The notes beneath the pieces were generated by a model. That model was given only the letters and a program-made list of their open reading frames with translations. It was not told the DNA's origin and made no database searches. This document shows positions 38,775 through 49,379 of a stretch of DNA of 64,000 nt, piece after piece; position 1 is the first letter of the stretch, and each line of letters opens with the position of its first letter. A program made the position numbers and the translations under genes. The stretch comes from Pseudarthrobacter sp. Fe7 (lineage in GTDB: Bacteria > Actinomycetota > Actinomycetes > Actinomycetales > Micrococcaceae), in NCBI GenBank assembly GCA_024372495.1, contig CP099977.1, positions 930,001 through 994,000 of the forward strand, given 5' to 3'.

Positions 38775-39896
38775 CTAGCGTGACGCCCGGAAGATCGCCG
38801 GCGCGGGCCTGGTCCCGGTGGCAAGGTCAGCCAGGATCCGCCCCACCACAGGCGTGAACTTGAAGCCGTGGCCGGAAAAGCCCGCGCCGATCACCACCGG
38901 TCCGATCCGGTCCAGGACGAAGTCCTCATCCGGGGTGGTGGTGTACGTGCAGCTGATGGCCTCAAAGGAATCGGGATCCACGCCGGGGAGCCACTGCCGG
39001 GCGTAGTCCTGCAGGGCCGCGAGCTGCTTCTGTTCCGGCAGGAAATCACGGCGGTCCGGGTCCACTACCGGGCCCACGCCGTGCCAGCCGGCCTTGATGC
39101 CTTCGCCGGGCGTTTGCATCCCGTACACGGGGGAGTACCAGCCCTGGTAGTCGGGGCCGGGGTAGTGATTGAAACCGGGCCAGACCGCGTCCGCGTCCGC
39201 CACCCGGAAATGCGCCGGCTGTTCCTGCGTGACCCTCAGCTTCGGGATCCTGACCCCGCCGGGCACTCTGGCCAGCAGTTTCTGCGTCCAGCCGCCGGCC
39301 GTCGCCACTGCCTGGGCTGCGGTGACAACCTCGGTGCCCGCCGCCGATTCGAGCACCAGCCGCACGCCGTCGTCAAACACCAGGAAGTCCACCACCTTGG
39401 TGTGGTGCCTGATCTCGGCGCCCCGGGCGGTGGCCAGCCGCTGGAAGGCCGGCAGCGCCGCGTCCGGGTTGAGCTGGCCGCCGTCGGGCATGTGCAGGAC
39501 CTGCTGGTCGAAGCGGATGCCGCGCCACCGTTCGCCGGCCTCGGCCGGGTCCAGGAATTCCGCAGAGATGCCGGCACCCGTGAGGGCCGCGGCGACTTCC
39601 TGGAGGTCCCCGCCCGGCCCATGGTTGACGATGCCGGTGCGTGCCAGCAACTGCTCGCCGCTTTCCTGCTCAAGCTCGTCCCACAGGGCCAGGCCCTCGG
39701 CAAGCATGGCCACGTAATCCGGCTGGTGGTAGCCCGGATTGAAGTTCCGGGTGGCTCCGTGGGACGCACCGAATTTGTGCCCCGGGCCGAACTGCTCCAC
39801 GAGCGTCACCTGCCGGCCGCGGCGCGCCAGCTCCCACGCGGCCGCGGACCCCATGGCCCCGCCGCCAATCACCACGGTGTCCAGCACAGTATTCAT
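38775..39896 (-). CDS. Monomeric sarcosine oxidase / N-methyltryptophan oxidase-like FAD enzyme
   Basis: 373 residues. VVIGGGAMGSAAAWELARRG is the FAD dinucleotide motif; QFGPGHKFGASHGATRNF matches the SoxA/SolA region after it (the HGxxR segment); the C-terminal CTYTTTPDEDFVLDRIG and GAGFSGHGFKFTPVVG contain the Cys that carries covalent FAD in this family and the family's closing motif. Oxidatively demethylates N-methyl amino acids, yielding formaldehyde and hydrogen peroxide. Sarcosine is the end product of glycine betaine breakdown, so a link to the betaine genes 6 kb away is possible but unproven. A putative AEC carrier is encoded next to it on the same strand. Confidence 0.86.
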   Translation of the reverse strand: MNTVLDTVVIGGGAMGSAAAWELARRGRQVTLVEQFGPGHKFGASHGATRNFNPGYHQPDYVAMLAEGLALWDELEQESGEQLLARTGIVNHGPGGDLQEVAAALTGAGISAEFLDPAEAGERWRGIRFDQQVLHMPDGGQLNPDAALPAFQRLATARGAEIRHHTKVVDFLVFDDGVRLVLESAAGTEVVTAAQAVATAGGWTQKLLARVPGGVRIPKLRVTQEQPAHFRVADADAVWPGFNHYPGPDYQGWYSPVYGMQTPGEGIKAGWHGVGPVVDPDRRDFLPEQKQLAALQDYARQWLPGVDPDSFEAISCTYTTTPDEDFVLDRIGPVVIGAGFSGHGFKFTPVVGRILADLATGTRPAPAIFRASR

Positions 39897-39930
39897 CAGC
39901 CCTCCAGGGGTCGGTTGGTGCGGTCTGCAG

Positions 39931-40857
39931 TCATGCCAGCAAAAGCGCGACGCCGATCATCGCCGGCACCGCCACCACCGTGGTGATCAGCACGGTGTCC
40001 TTGGCTACGGTCAGGCCGGTCTGGTACCGGCTGGCGGCAACGAACACGTTCTGCGCGGTGGGCAGGGAGGACGTGACCACCACGGCGAACAGCGCGTGGC
40101 CGTCCATCCCCAGCACGAAGCGGGCAAAAACGTAGGCCAGGGCCGGCTGCACACCGAGTTTGAACCCGCTGGCCAGCAGGGTGTCCACGCGCCGGCCGGC
40201 GGACGCCTGCAATGGGCGGCTACCGTTCAGGCTCATCCCGAACGCGATCAGCATGGCGGGAATCGCCGCCCCGCCAACGAGATGGATGGGCTCCATGACC
40301 AGTGCCGGAACCTGGAATCCGGTGCCCGCCACCAGCAGCCCCAGCCCGGACCCGACGATCATGGGGTTGCGCAGGATCATCAGGAAGAAGCCCAGGACAG
40401 TAGTCCGGTGCGTGCTGGTGCTCGAGTCCAGGATCATCAGGAACGTGGGGGTGAAGAAGGCCAGCTGGAAGATCAGCAGCGGCGCTACGTAGCTGGCGTC
40501 GCCCAGGACATATACCGCGATGGGAATACCCAGGTTCGCCGAGTTCGCCAGCGACGCGGACATGGCGGACATCAGTGCTTCGGGAAGCGCCCGCTTCAGC
40601 CAGAACCTGGCGAGGGTGAAGAAGATCGCGGCGGTGGTAATGGCGGCCACGGCGGTGACCAGCAGCGGTTCGGCAAAGACTTCCTGCAGGCGGGCCTTGC
40701 CCAGGGTTTCGAAAAGCAGCGCCGGGCTGGCAACGAAGAAGGTGAGGCCACTCAGTACGGGCCGGGCGTTGTCGCCCAGGATCCGCTGCCGGCCCACGAA
40801 CCATCCCACCAGGATGATGCACCAGACCACGAAGAATCCCGCCAGCACCCCTAGCAA
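39931..40857 (-). CDS. AEC (auxin efflux carrier) family transporter
   Basis: 308 residues with about ten hydrophobic segments. Start TTG 40857 ([19 protein letters not shown]) with AAGG upstream; a GTG three codons later is an alternative. [17 protein letters not shown] is the AEC motif around the broken helix, and the C-terminal [16 protein letters not shown] matches the second half's equivalent. Family members carry organic acids such as malate or malonate. Same strand as the sarcosine oxidase-like gene 34 bases downstream. Confidence 0.85.
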   Translation of the reverse strand: MLGVLAGFFVVWCIILVGWFVGRQRILGDNARPVLSGLTFFVASPALLFETLGKARLQEVFAEPLLVTAVAAITTAAIFFTLARFWLKRALPEALMSAMSASLANSANLGIPIAVYVLGDASYVAPLLIFQLAFFTPTFLMILDSSTSTHRTTVLGFFLMILRNPMIVGSGLGLLVAGTGFQVPALVMEPIHLVGGAAIPAMLIAFGMSLNGSRPLQASAGRRVDTLLASGFKLGVQPALAYVFARFVLGMDGHALFAVVVTSSLPTAQNVFVAASRYQTGLTVAKDTVLITTVVAVPAMIGVALLLA

Positions 40858-40908
40858 GGGTCACCTTTTCGGGCATGGCGGAGGCAGGGGCCGGGACGCA
40901 CGCTCCGG

Positions 40909-41334
40909 TTACAGGGTGGCGTTGTTAAGCGCGAAAGGGGGCGCATCATGCCGGGCGTGAGGCCCTCCGCGGGATCGTTGCCCAGCGAGATCACCCGGTT
41001 GTCCTGGTCCACGTGGACCACCCTGGGCTCGTAGGCCCTGGCCTCTTCGGTGGTCATTTCGGCGTAGGTGATCAGGATGACGATGTCGTTCTCGTGCATG
41101 AGGTGCGCCGCTGCACCGTTGATGCCGATCACGCCGGACCCGCGCTCGCCGGCGATGGTGTACGTTTCAAGCCGCGCGCCGTTGGTGACGTCCACAATGG
41201 ACACCAGGCTCGCCGGGCAGGATGTCGGCGGCCTCGAGCAGGTCAAGGTCCACGGTGACCGAGCCTACGTAGTGCAGGTCGGCGTGCGTGACGGTGGCCC
41301 GGTGGATTTTGGACTTGAACATTGTTCGATTCAT
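40909..41334 (-). CDS. panD: Aspartate 1-decarboxylase PanD (frameshifted twice in assembly)
   Basis: Makes beta-alanine from aspartate for pantothenate and CoA synthesis; a pyruvoyl enzyme self-cleaved at Gly-Ser. Start ATG 41334 gives [20 protein letters not shown] and [14 protein letters not shown] with the GS cleavage site (Gly24-Ser25 type). An extra base at GAGCTG (about 41208) shifts the frame; correction links ADILPGE to [16 protein letters not shown]. Near the end a run of six C appears as five (about 40935), so the true C-terminus is [13 protein letters not shown] rather than the run-on read from the raw sequence. Corrected length 141 residues, normal for PanD. Confidence 0.92.
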
Positions 41335-41427
41335 AACGGATCCAGTCTAGACCTGCGGCCCCTTACCCGCAGTGACGCAGGAAACACAGCGTCTTGGCTC
41401 CGGAAGAACACGTACGACGACGGCTGG

Positions 41428-42343
41428 TCACCCGGCGTCGTCCCTTGCCACTGCGGCAGCCGCCGCAGCGAGGGTTTCCCGGGCGGCCAGGATTGCCGGG
41501 CGCTGGGCGCTGGAGCGGCGGACCGAGGTGAAGATGGTGCGGTGCGGCTTGCCGGGAAGCTCCAGGAGCCTGGGCTGTGGTGCCCCGGCCGGTCCACACC
41601 AGGTCCGGCATCAAGGCCACCGCATTGCCGGACTCGATCAGGCGGGCCTGGGCCTGCAGGTCGGCGGTCTCAAAGCGGACATCCGGTTCGAAGCCCGCGC
41701 TGCGGCACGCCTGTTCCGCCCAGTGGCGCGATGCGGCACCCCGCGGTTCCATGACCCAGGCAAGCTCCGCGGTGTCCGCGAGCGAACGGATGGCGGGGCC
41801 GCCGTCGGACGCCGGGGGAATGGCCAGCCGGATGGCGTCGGTGGTCAGCTTTACGCGGTCCAGTTCGGGGTAGCGCGGGGCCGCGTGCCCGGGGTACTGC
41901 TCGGCGACTACCAGGTCGAAGTCACGCGCCCAGGTTTCATGCAGCGCCGTCTCCGGCTCGCGCTGGATCATTTCGATCCGGACCTCGGGGTACGTGGCGG
42001 CCATGCGCGTCAGGGTGTCCGGCATCAGGGCCAGCGCCGCGGACTGGAAGACCGCGATCCGTACCGTTCCCGTGACCGTGGTCAGGGAGGCAGCGAGGTC
42101 AGCCTCGGCCTGTTCCATGGTCTCCAGCAGCTGCGCGGTGTGCGCCACCAGCACCTCGGCCTGCGGGGTCAGCTGCACCCGCCGTCCCGTCTTCCGGAGC
42201 AGCTCAACGCCCACTTCCTTCTCCAGGAGGGCAAGCTGCTGGGATACCGACGACGGGCTGTACTGCAGTGCCTCCGCCACTTCGGCGAGCGTCCCGCGGA
42301 TGCTCAACTCGCGGAGCAGCCGCAGCCGGCGGACATCAAGCAT
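41428..42343 (-). CDS. LysR-family regulator (C-terminus frameshifted in assembly)
   Basis: N-terminal LysR HTH: RLRLLRELSIRGTLAEVAEA and YSPSSVSQQLALLEKEVG. The effector domain follows (VRIAVFQSAALALMPDTL). Near 41570 CAGCTC reads CAGGCTC; correction gives LLELPGKPHRTIFTSVRRSS and stop at 41428, 304 residues, while the raw frame runs on into Arg/Pro-rich nonsense. Divergent from an amino acid permease with a dyad in the shared interval; a related motif lies before putA, so it is a good candidate regulator of proline uptake and breakdown. Confidence 0.87.
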
Positions 42344-42362
42344 GACGGATTCCTAACTGAAA

Positions 42363-42400
42363 CTAACGAATATAGGTTAGAAGTAGCCACTTTATCTAAC
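42363..42400. promoter_or_regulatory. Candidate LysR-binding dyad between regulator and permease
   Basis: CTAAC-N8-GTTAG (42363-42380) lies midway between the divergent starts and contains AATATAGGTTAG. A second CTAAC occurs at 42396-42400 within CTTTATCTAACGCAAT. Reverse-complement AATACAGGTTAG and a CTTTATCT box recur upstream of putA, so these may be shared sites of one regulon. Function is inferred from position and recurrence. Confidence 0.55.
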
Positions 42401-42497
42401 GCAATCGCGCACGCATACTGTTGAAACCGAGTTACCCCCGTCACAGCCAGGTTCCTTGGCGTGCCGCGGCGGGGTCGCCCCCAACCAGGAGTTCCTG

Positions 42498-43960
42498 ATG
42501 AGCAGCAAAGATCTAAGCCAATCGATCATGCGGCGCAAGCCCATCGATGACATCGAAGAAGAGAGCAAGCACAGCGGACTGTTCAAGTCCCTGGGGCTGT
42601 GGCAGCTCACCGCCATTGGCGTTGGCGGAATTATCGGCGTCGGCATCTTCTCCCTCGCGGGACTGGTGGCCGCCGGCAGCGAAGGCAACCCGGGAGTGGG
42701 GCCCGCGGTGCTGATTTCGTTCCTTATTGCGGGCCTGGCCTCCGCTGCGGCGGCCCTGTCCTACGCGGAATTCGCCGGCATGATTCCCCGTGCCGGTTCT
42801 GCCTACACCTACGGCTATGTGGCGCTCGGCGAGGTGATCGGCTGGTTCATCGGCTGGGACCTGCTGCTGGAATACATTGCCATCGTGGCAGTGGTGGCCA
42901 TTGGCATCTCCGGCTACCTTGACGCCTTCCTCGCCGGCATCGGCATCCATCTGCCCGCCTGGATGACGTCCACCGTGGACGAAGGCAAGGGCGGCATCGT
43001 GAACATTCCCGCCATCCTGGTCTGCCTCCTGGTCACATGGATCCTGTCCCGCGGCACCAAGGCGTTCGGCAGGTTCGAGCCGTCGCCGTGGCCATCAAGG
43101 TGGTCCTGATCCTGTTCATCATCGGGCTCGGCATGTTCTACATCAACACCAACAACTACAACCCGTTCATGCCCAGCGGCTTCGGTCCCGTAATTGCGGG
43201 CTCCGCCACCGTCTTCTTCGCCGTGTTCGGGTACGACGCCATGAGTACCGCCGCGGAGGAAGCCAAGGACGGGAAGAAGCACATGCCCAAGGCCATCGTG
43301 CTCTCGCTCATCATCGCCATGCTGCTCTACGTGGCCGCCACCCTGGTCCTCACGGGGATGCAGAACTACAAGGACATCGACCCGAAGGCCGGTTTCGCCT
43401 CTGCCTTCAACTCGGTGGGGCTGCCCGTCATCGCCACCATCATCTCTGTGTTCGCCGTGCTGTCCATCCTCACCGTGATGCTCACCTTCCTGCTTGGCGT
43501 GACCCGCGTCTGGTTCTCCATGAGCCGCGACGGCCTGCTCCCCGGCTGGTTTGCCAAGACCGACCGCCATGGCACCCCTCAGCGGGTGACCTGGATCGGC
43601 GGCATCGCCTCTGCCTTCCTGGCGGGTGTCTTTCCCATCAAGGCCGTCGCCGACCTCACCAACATCGGCATCCTGGCGGCGTTCGTCGTCGTCTGCCTGT
43701 CCGTGATCATCTTCCGCTACAAGCGCCCGGACGCGCCGCGCACGTTCCGCCTCCCGCTGATGCCCCTGGTCCCGGCCTTCGGGGTCCTGGCCTCAGCCTT
43801 CCTGATGCTCCAGCTGCACTGGGAGACCTGGCTGCGCTTCGTGGTGTGGCTCATCGTCGGCCTTGTCATCTACTTCAGCTACGGCCGCAAGCACTCGCTG
43901 ATGAACCCCAACAGCCCCCGCCATCAGGAACTCGCCGACATGCACCGCCCGCTTTCCTGA
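42498..43960 (+). CDS. APC-family amino acid permease (one-base deletion in assembly)
   Basis: ATG 42498 follows AGGAG. LGLWQLTAIGVGGIIGVGIF is the conserved APC helix 1, then IPRAGSAYTYGYVALGEVIG and FFAVFGYDAMSTAAEEAKDG. Around 43080 the sequence reads GAGCCGTC where the family has E-L-V (GAGCTCGTC); restoring one T links GRFE to VAVAIKVVLILF and gives 487 residues, about 12 helices. Cationic or small neutral amino acid uptake by family. Lying between a LysR gene and putA, proline or a related amino acid is a reasonable guess. Confidence 0.86.
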
Positions 43961-43970
43961 CCCCCTCCCG

Positions 43971-44190
43971 GCGCCCGCTCACATTTGACCGTTTTTCCTG
44001 AAACCCCCGCTCACATCCTGCGGCGGTATCTGGAACGCCCGCTCACATCTTGCAAGAACAGGGAACCCTCCTGCGCATCACGTGCAGGAGGGTTTCGCTG
44101 TTTAGCCGCTGAATGTGAGCGGGCGTTTGGAATTTAATCGCAGGATCTGAGCGGGGGTTGGGGTTTTGAATGTCAAAGGTGAGCGGGGGT
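43971..44190. repeat. Nested palindromic intergenic element
   Basis: Three spaced units on the left arm, GCGCCCGCTCACATTTGAC (43971), CCCCCGCTCACATCCTGCGG (44004) and CGCCCGCTCACATCT (44036), are mirrored in reverse order on the right arm: ATGTGAGCGGGCG (44113), CGCAGGATCTGAGCGGGGGT (44139) and TGTCAAAGGTGAGCGGGGGT (44171). Even the unit-specific flanks pair (TTTGAC with GTCAAA; ATCCTGCG with CGCAGGAT). A terminator-like hairpin sits at the centre. The whole could fold into a cruciform or long branched RNA between the permease and putA. Confidence 0.88.
44064..44094 (+). terminator. Central hairpin of the palindromic element; terminator of permease gene
   Basis: 11-bp perfect stem AACCCTCCTGC / GCAGGAGGGTT with a 9-base loop, followed by TCGCTGTTT. 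It lies about 100 bases after the permease stop and is the innermost layer of the surrounding inverted repeat. Confidence 0.7.
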
Positions 44191-44219
44191 TGGGAGAGGT
44201 GCCTAAAACATCGGATTTC

Positions 44220-44262
44220 CTAACCTGTATTGATTGGAAAAGATCGCTTTATCTTATGTGAT
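44220..44262. promoter_or_regulatory. putA upstream motif shared with permease promoter
   Basis: CTAACCTGTATT at 44220-44231 is the reverse complement, with one mismatch, of AATATAGGTTAG before the permease. It is followed by GCTTTATCTTATGTGAT, similar to ACTTTATCTAACGCAAT at the permease. It lies about 60-100 bases before the putA start. A common regulator, probably the adjacent LysR protein, is inferred. Confidence 0.5.
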
Positions 44263-44319
44263 TTGAAGCTCATACTGGTGGAAAGACCTCCCAGAACACT
44301 AGGAAAGATCGGGAAAACA

Positions 44320-47300
44320 ATGACCCACGTTGCAATGAAGCCGGCAGTCACCACAGCGGCCACCCCGCAGACGGTCGACGTCGACGTCCCCCAGGCAAAG
44401 GCCCTCGCCAATGAGGCGGTCGCCTTGGTCCGGCGCTGGCTGACCGAGGCCGCGAAGGTTCCGGTGGACGCCTCCGCCGAGCAGCTGGCCGGTGTCCTGA
44501 AGGACCCCAGCGGCCTGGACTTCACGGTGGGCTTCGTGGACGGCGTGGTCCGCCCCGAGGACCTGACCGTCGCCGCCCGCAACCTGGCCGCGCTGGCCCC
44601 CAAGGTCCCGGCCTTCCTGCCCTGGTACATGCGCAGCGCGGTGGCCCTCGGCGGCGCCATGGCCCCCGTCATGCCTCAGGTGGTCATCCCGATCGCCCGC
44701 AAGGTACTGCGGGAAATGGTGGGCCACCTGATCGTGGACGCCACCGACGCCAAGCTGGGCCCCGCCATCGCCAAGATCAGGAAGGACGGCATCAAGCTCA
44801 ACGTCAACCTCCTTGGCGAGGCAGTCCTCGGCGAGCACGAAGCCTCCCGACGCCTTGAGGGCACGCACACCCTGCTGGCGCGTCCCGACGTCGACTACGT
44901 CTCCATCAAGGTCTCCTCCACCGTGGCCCCGCACTCCGCCTGGGCCTTCGACGAAGCCGTGGAACACGTCGTCGACAAGCTCACCCCGCTCTTCCGGCGC
45001 GCGGCCTCTTTCGCTGGGGGCGGCCGGAAGGCCAAGTTCATCAACCTGGACATGGAGGAGTACAAGGACCTGGACATGACCATCGCGGTCTTCACGCGGA
45101 TCCTGGACAAGCCCGAATTCAAGGACCTGGAGGCTGGCATCGTCCTCCAGGCCTACCTCCCCGACGCGCTCTCCGCGATGATCCGCCTCCAGGACTGGGC
45201 CGCTGAACGCCGCGCCAACGGCGGTGCCGGCATCAAGGTCCGCGTGGTCAAGGGCGCCAACCTTCCCATGGAACAGGTGGAAGCGTCGCTCCACGACTGG
45301 CCGCTGGCCACTTGGGGCAGCAAGCAGGACTCTGACACCAGCTACAAGCGAGTCATCAACTACGCGCTGCACCCGGACCGGATCAAGAACATCCGCATCG
45401 GCGTGGCCGGCCACAACCTGTTCGACATCGCTTTCGCCTGGCTCCTGGCCAAACAGCGCGGGGTAGAGTCCGGCATCGAATTCGAGATGCTGCTTGGCAT
45501 GGCGCAGGGCCAGGCCGAGGCCGTCAAGAAGGACGTTGGCTCCCTGCTGCTCTACACGCCCGTGGTGCACCCGGCCGAGTTCGACGTCGCCATCGCCTAC
45601 CTGATCCGCCGCCTGGAGGAGGGTGCAAGCCAGGAAAACTTCATGTCGGCGGTCTTCGAACTCAGCGACAACGAAGGGCTGTTCGAGCGCGAAAAGCAGC
45701 GCTTCCTCTCCTCGCTGGAAGCCCTGGACAACAGCGTCCCGCTGCCCAACCGCCGGCAGGACCGCAGCCTGCCACCGGTGGCCACGCCGCACGCGGGCTT
45801 CGACAACACCCCGGACACCGATCCGTCCCTGCCGGCCAACCGTGACTGGGGCCGGGCCATCCTTCAGCGGGTCCCCGGCTCCACCCTGGGCAACGCCTCG
45901 GTGAAGGCAGCCTCCATCAATGACGAAGCCACGCTCAACACCGCCATTGCCAACGCCGTGGAGAAGGGCAAGGCCTGGGGCGCCCTCTCCGGCAACGAAC
46001 GTGCCGACATCCTGCACCGGGCCGGGGAGATCCTGGAGGCCCGCCGGGCCGACCTCCTGGAGGTCATGGCCAGCGAGACCGGCAAGACCATCGACCAGGG
46101 CGACCCCGAGGTCAGCGAAGCCATCGACTTCGCCCACTACTACGCTGAGTCCGCGCGGAAGCTGGACACGGTCGACGGCGCCACGTTCGTCCCAGCCAAG
46201 CTCACCGTTGTGACCCCGCCGTGGAACTTCCCAGTCGCCATCCCCGCAGGGTCCACCCTCGCGGCACTCGCCGCCGGCTCCGCCGTCGTGATCAAACCCG
46301 CCAAGCAGGCCGCCCGCAGCGGTGCCGTCATGGTCGAAGCCCTGTGGGAAGCCGGTGTGCCCAAGGGCGTGCTGACCATGGTGCAGCTGGGGGAGCGGGA
46401 GCTCGGCAAGCAGCTCATCTCACACCCGGCCGTTGACCGCGTGATCCTCACCGGCGGCTACGAAACCGCCGAACTGTTCCGCTCCTTCCGCAAGGACCTG
46501 CCATTGCTGGCCGAAACCAGCGGCAAGAACGCCATCATCGTCACCCCCAGCGCCGACCTGGACCTGGCAGCCAAGGACGTGGCCTACTCCGCGTTCGGCC
46601 ACGCCGGACAGAAGTGCTCCGCGGCGTCGCTGGTGATCCTGGTGGGCTCCGTGGCCAAGTCCAAGCGGTTCCACAACCAGCCTGGTCGACGCCGTAACCT
46701 CGCTCAAGGTGGGCTACCCGCAGGATCCCACCAGCCAGATGGGCCCCATCATCGAGCCCGCCAGCGGAAAGCTCCTCAACGCCCTCACCACGCTGGGCGA
46801 CGGCGAGAACTGGGCCGTGGAACCGAAGAAGCTCGATGACACCGGCCGGCTCTGGAGCCCGGGCGTACGCTATGGCGTCAAGCGCGGTTCCTACTTCCAC
46901 CTGACCGAATTCTTCGGTCCCGTCCTTGGCGTGATGACCGCCGAGACCCTGGAAGAGGCCATCGCCATCCAGAACCAGATCGAGTACGGCCTCACGGCGG
47001 GCCTGCACTCCCTGAACTCCGAAGAACTCGGCATCTGGCTGGATACCATCCAGGCCGGAAACCTCTACATCAACCGGGGCATCACCGGGGCCATCGTCCA
47101 GCGCCAGCCGTTCGGCGGCTGGAAGAAGTCTGCCGTTGGTGCCGGCACCAAGGCCGGTGGCCCCAACTACCTGGCCGGCCTGGGGAACTGGGCTCCTGCC
47201 ACCGGCAGCGCCACGTCATCGGTGACCCACAGCGGCGTTCGCCGCGTGCTCGACGCTGCGGGCACCGCCCTGGAGCAAGCCGGCCTTGAGTCCGTCCAGC

Positions 47301-47827
47301 GGGCTGTGGCGTCCGACGCCGAGGCATGGGCCGAGGAGTTCGGCACCGCAAAGGATGTCTCCGGACTGGGCGCGGAACGCAATATCTTCCGCTACCGGAG
47401 CCTCCCGGTCACCATCCGGCTGTCCGAAGGCGCGCCGCTGGCGCACCTCGTCCGGACTGTGGCGGCCGGGTTGCTGGCGGGCTCGGCGCTGACGGTGTCC
47501 ACCGCCGTCGAACTTCCCGCCCGGCTGCGCTCGGTGCTCACCGCACAGGACATCGACGTGACGGTGGAGTCCGACGCCGGCTGGCTGGCTTCCGCTGAAC
47601 GCCGCGCCGCGGCGGGCAAGCTGTCCGGAACCAGGATCCGCCTGATCGGCGGCGACGCATCCGCGCTGGCCGAAGCCACCGGCGGCCGCCCCGACCTCGC
47701 CGTCTACGCCCACCCCGTCACGGAAGCGGGCCGCGTGGAACTGCTGCCGTTCCTGCACGAGCAGGCCGTCAGCATCACCGCCCACCGGTTCGGCACCCCG
47801 AACCACCTGTCGGACGCGCTGATCTAG
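44320..47827 (+). CDS. putA: Bifunctional proline dehydrogenase / delta-1-pyrroline-5-carboxylate dehydrogenase PutA (frameshifted in assembly)
   Basis: Converts proline to glutamate in two steps. Start ATG 44320 (MTHVAMKPAVTT). Proline dehydrogenase barrel: INLDMEEYKDLDMTIAVF, VLQAYLPDALSAM, VRVVKGANLPMEQVEA, YALHPDRIKNIRIGVAGHN. The aldehyde dehydrogenase half has VTPPWNFPVAIPAGSTLAAL, ILTGGYETAELF, LLAETSGKNAIIVTPSAD (Glu region), AGQKCSAASLVILV (catalytic Cys) and FFGPVLGVM. An extra base at CAGCTG (about 46681) splits it; correction gives 1168 residues. A C-terminal domain of about 170 residues follows the dehydrogenase. No RHH DNA-binding domain is seen at the N-terminus, so repression must come from another protein. 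Confidence 0.95.
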
Positions 47828-47840
47828 GTTCCAGGCAAGA

Positions 47841-47882
47841 GGAAGGCCGGGCAGTCACCTGATGGTGGCTGCCCGGCCTTCC
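47841..47882. terminator. Terminator between putA and convergent small gene
   Basis: GGAAGGCCGGGCAG pairs with CTGCCCGGCCTTCC, extended inward by CACC/GGTG around loop TGAT. It lies between putA on plus and the small Cys-motif gene on minus, so probably works for both. Confidence 0.85.
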
Positions 47883-47900
47883 TTCGTTGCCGCTCTGGTG

Positions 47901-48215
47901 CTACCCGAGGTACCAGCCGGGCGGGGTCCAGCTGACCGGGACGCTGTGGGCTGAAAACTCTTCACAGCGGGTGCAGGTGTAGGCCGCCTCGCCAAGGGTG
48001 GCCACCGTTCCGTCGCGCCGGTAGGTGGGCGGAATGTACGACTCGAGGTAGACGAACTCGTCCGTACGGCATTTGTCGCAGGTGGGTTTTCCCACATATC
48101 CGGAATCGACGGAGGCGTGTCCGGTTCCGAGGGTGTTCTGGCGTGTGGACGGCCGTGCTGTGGAGTACGGGCGTGCGTGCGCAGAACCTGGGTGGATGTT
48201 CCTGGCTGTCGTCAT
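47901..48215 (-). CDS. Small hypothetical protein with two CxxC motifs
   Basis: 104 residues from ATG 48215 (MTTARNIHPGSAHARPY); an upstream in-frame ATG would add 11 residues. The central part reads KPTCDKCRTDEFVYLESYIP and the end YTCTRCEEFSAHSVPVSW. The two CxxC pairs about 35 residues apart suggest a zinc ribbon. No membrane segment. Role unknown. Confidence 0.7.
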   Translation of the reverse strand: MTTARNIHPGSAHARPYSTARPSTRQNTLGTGHASVDSGYVGKPTCDKCRTDEFVYLESYIPPTYRRDGTVATLGEAAYTCTRCEEFSAHSVPVSWTPPGWYLG

Positions 48216-48383
48216 TGGCTGCCTGTCCCAAGCGCGTTTTCTCCCCATGCGGGAACGCGCTCTTTTCGGTGAACTGGCCTGCTGCTTGACCTTGGAAAAC
48301 CAGCATAGGTTATGCCACTCCCCCTATCAATGGACACGGGCCCCCTAACTTCCCCAAATGCTGGAAATTGAGCTGCAGGAGAG

Positions 48384-49238
48384 TTAAGTTTGGCGGTTAA
48401 TGGTCCTGCCCACGATCGACTGGGTGAGGGCGTCGATCACCTCGGCGTTGGCCAACGGGTTGCGGATCAGGGTGAAGTCCACGTCCCCCACGGCGGGAAG
48501 GTCGAACCGCCGGGTGATGATTTTCAGGTCTTCGGGCACCAGCGACGTCGGCATGACGGCCACGCCGATGCCCGCCCGGACCGCCGCCAGGACCCCGCTG
48601 ATCTGGCGGGTTGTGCAGGTAATCCGCCAGGTCCTGCCGTGGGCCTCCAGCGCATCAATGGCCAGTTTCCGGCTGAGGCTGGGCGCAGGGTAGGCAATCA
48701 GCGGCACGGTCGTCCCCGGTTCAAGCGTGGTCTGCTCCAAGCCCACCCAGGAAAACGAATCGTGCTGGACCACGGTGCCGTCCTTTGCCCCCGCCACCCA
48801 CTTCACGAACACCAGGTCCAGTTGGCCGGCGTTGAGCTTGCGGTACAGCTGGTCGCTTTGCCCCACCGTCAGTTCAAGGTTGATCTGCGGATAGATTTGC
48901 CGGAACTCACGCAGGATCCTGGGCAGCCCGGTGATGGCGAGGTCGTCGGCGGTGCCGAACCTCAGCCGTCCGCGCATTGCCGAGCCCGAAAAGTAGCGGG
49001 CGGCAGCGTCGTGCGCGGACAGGATGCTGCGGGCAAAACCGGCCATGGCGTCGCCGTTGTCGGTGAGCCGCACTGCCCGCGTGTCCCTGGCGATCAGGCT
49101 GCGCTTGGCAGCCGCTTCGAGTTTGCGGATGTGCTGGCTGATGGTGGGCTGGGCAAGCCCCAGGCGTTCCGCGGCCTTGGTAAAGCTCAAGGTGTCAGCC
49201 ACCGCCAGGAAGGAGCGGAGTTGCGCTGGTTCGAACAT
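48384..49238 (-). CDS. LysR-family regulator
   Basis: 284 residues if started at ATG 49238 (MFEPAQLRSFLAVADTLSFT); the HTH continues KAAERLGLAQPTISQHIRKL. Effector domain from about residue 92 (RLRFGTADDLAITGLPRI). Divergent from the MFS transporter gene that starts 141 bases away, so it probably regulates that gene and itself. The effector is unknown. Confidence 0.9.
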   Translation of the reverse strand: MFEPAQLRSFLAVADTLSFTKAAERLGLAQPTISQHIRKLEAAAKRSLIARDTRAVRLTDNGDAMAGFARSILSAHDAAARYFSGSAMRGRLRFGTADDLAITGLPRILREFRQIYPQINLELTVGQSDQLYRKLNAGQLDLVFVKWVAGAKDGTVVQHDSFSWVGLEQTTLEPGTTVPLIAYPAPSLSRKLAIDALEAHGRTWRITCTTRQISGVLAAVRAGIGVAVMPTSLVPEDLKIITRRFDLPAVGDVDFTLIRNPLANAEVIDALTQSIVGRTINRQT

Positions 49239-49379
49239 TGTGGACTCCGGGGTCTTTTCTCGGCTGGGACCTATTACGTTCTGCAATACGAGTTATAGGG
49301 ACCATACCCCTCCATAATCTCCTCGACCAGCCTAGCGTTAAGGACATCCCAAACCGCCCGCAATTTTGAGGACATTCCT

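Noticed and set aside
43971..44190. CRISPR array
   Set aside because: The units are short, inverted rather than direct, unevenly spaced, and no cas genes are present.
44230..44319. Upstream start of PutA at 44230
   Set aside because: The extension overlaps the putative regulatory motif and has non-coding composition; ATG 44320 gives a natural start.
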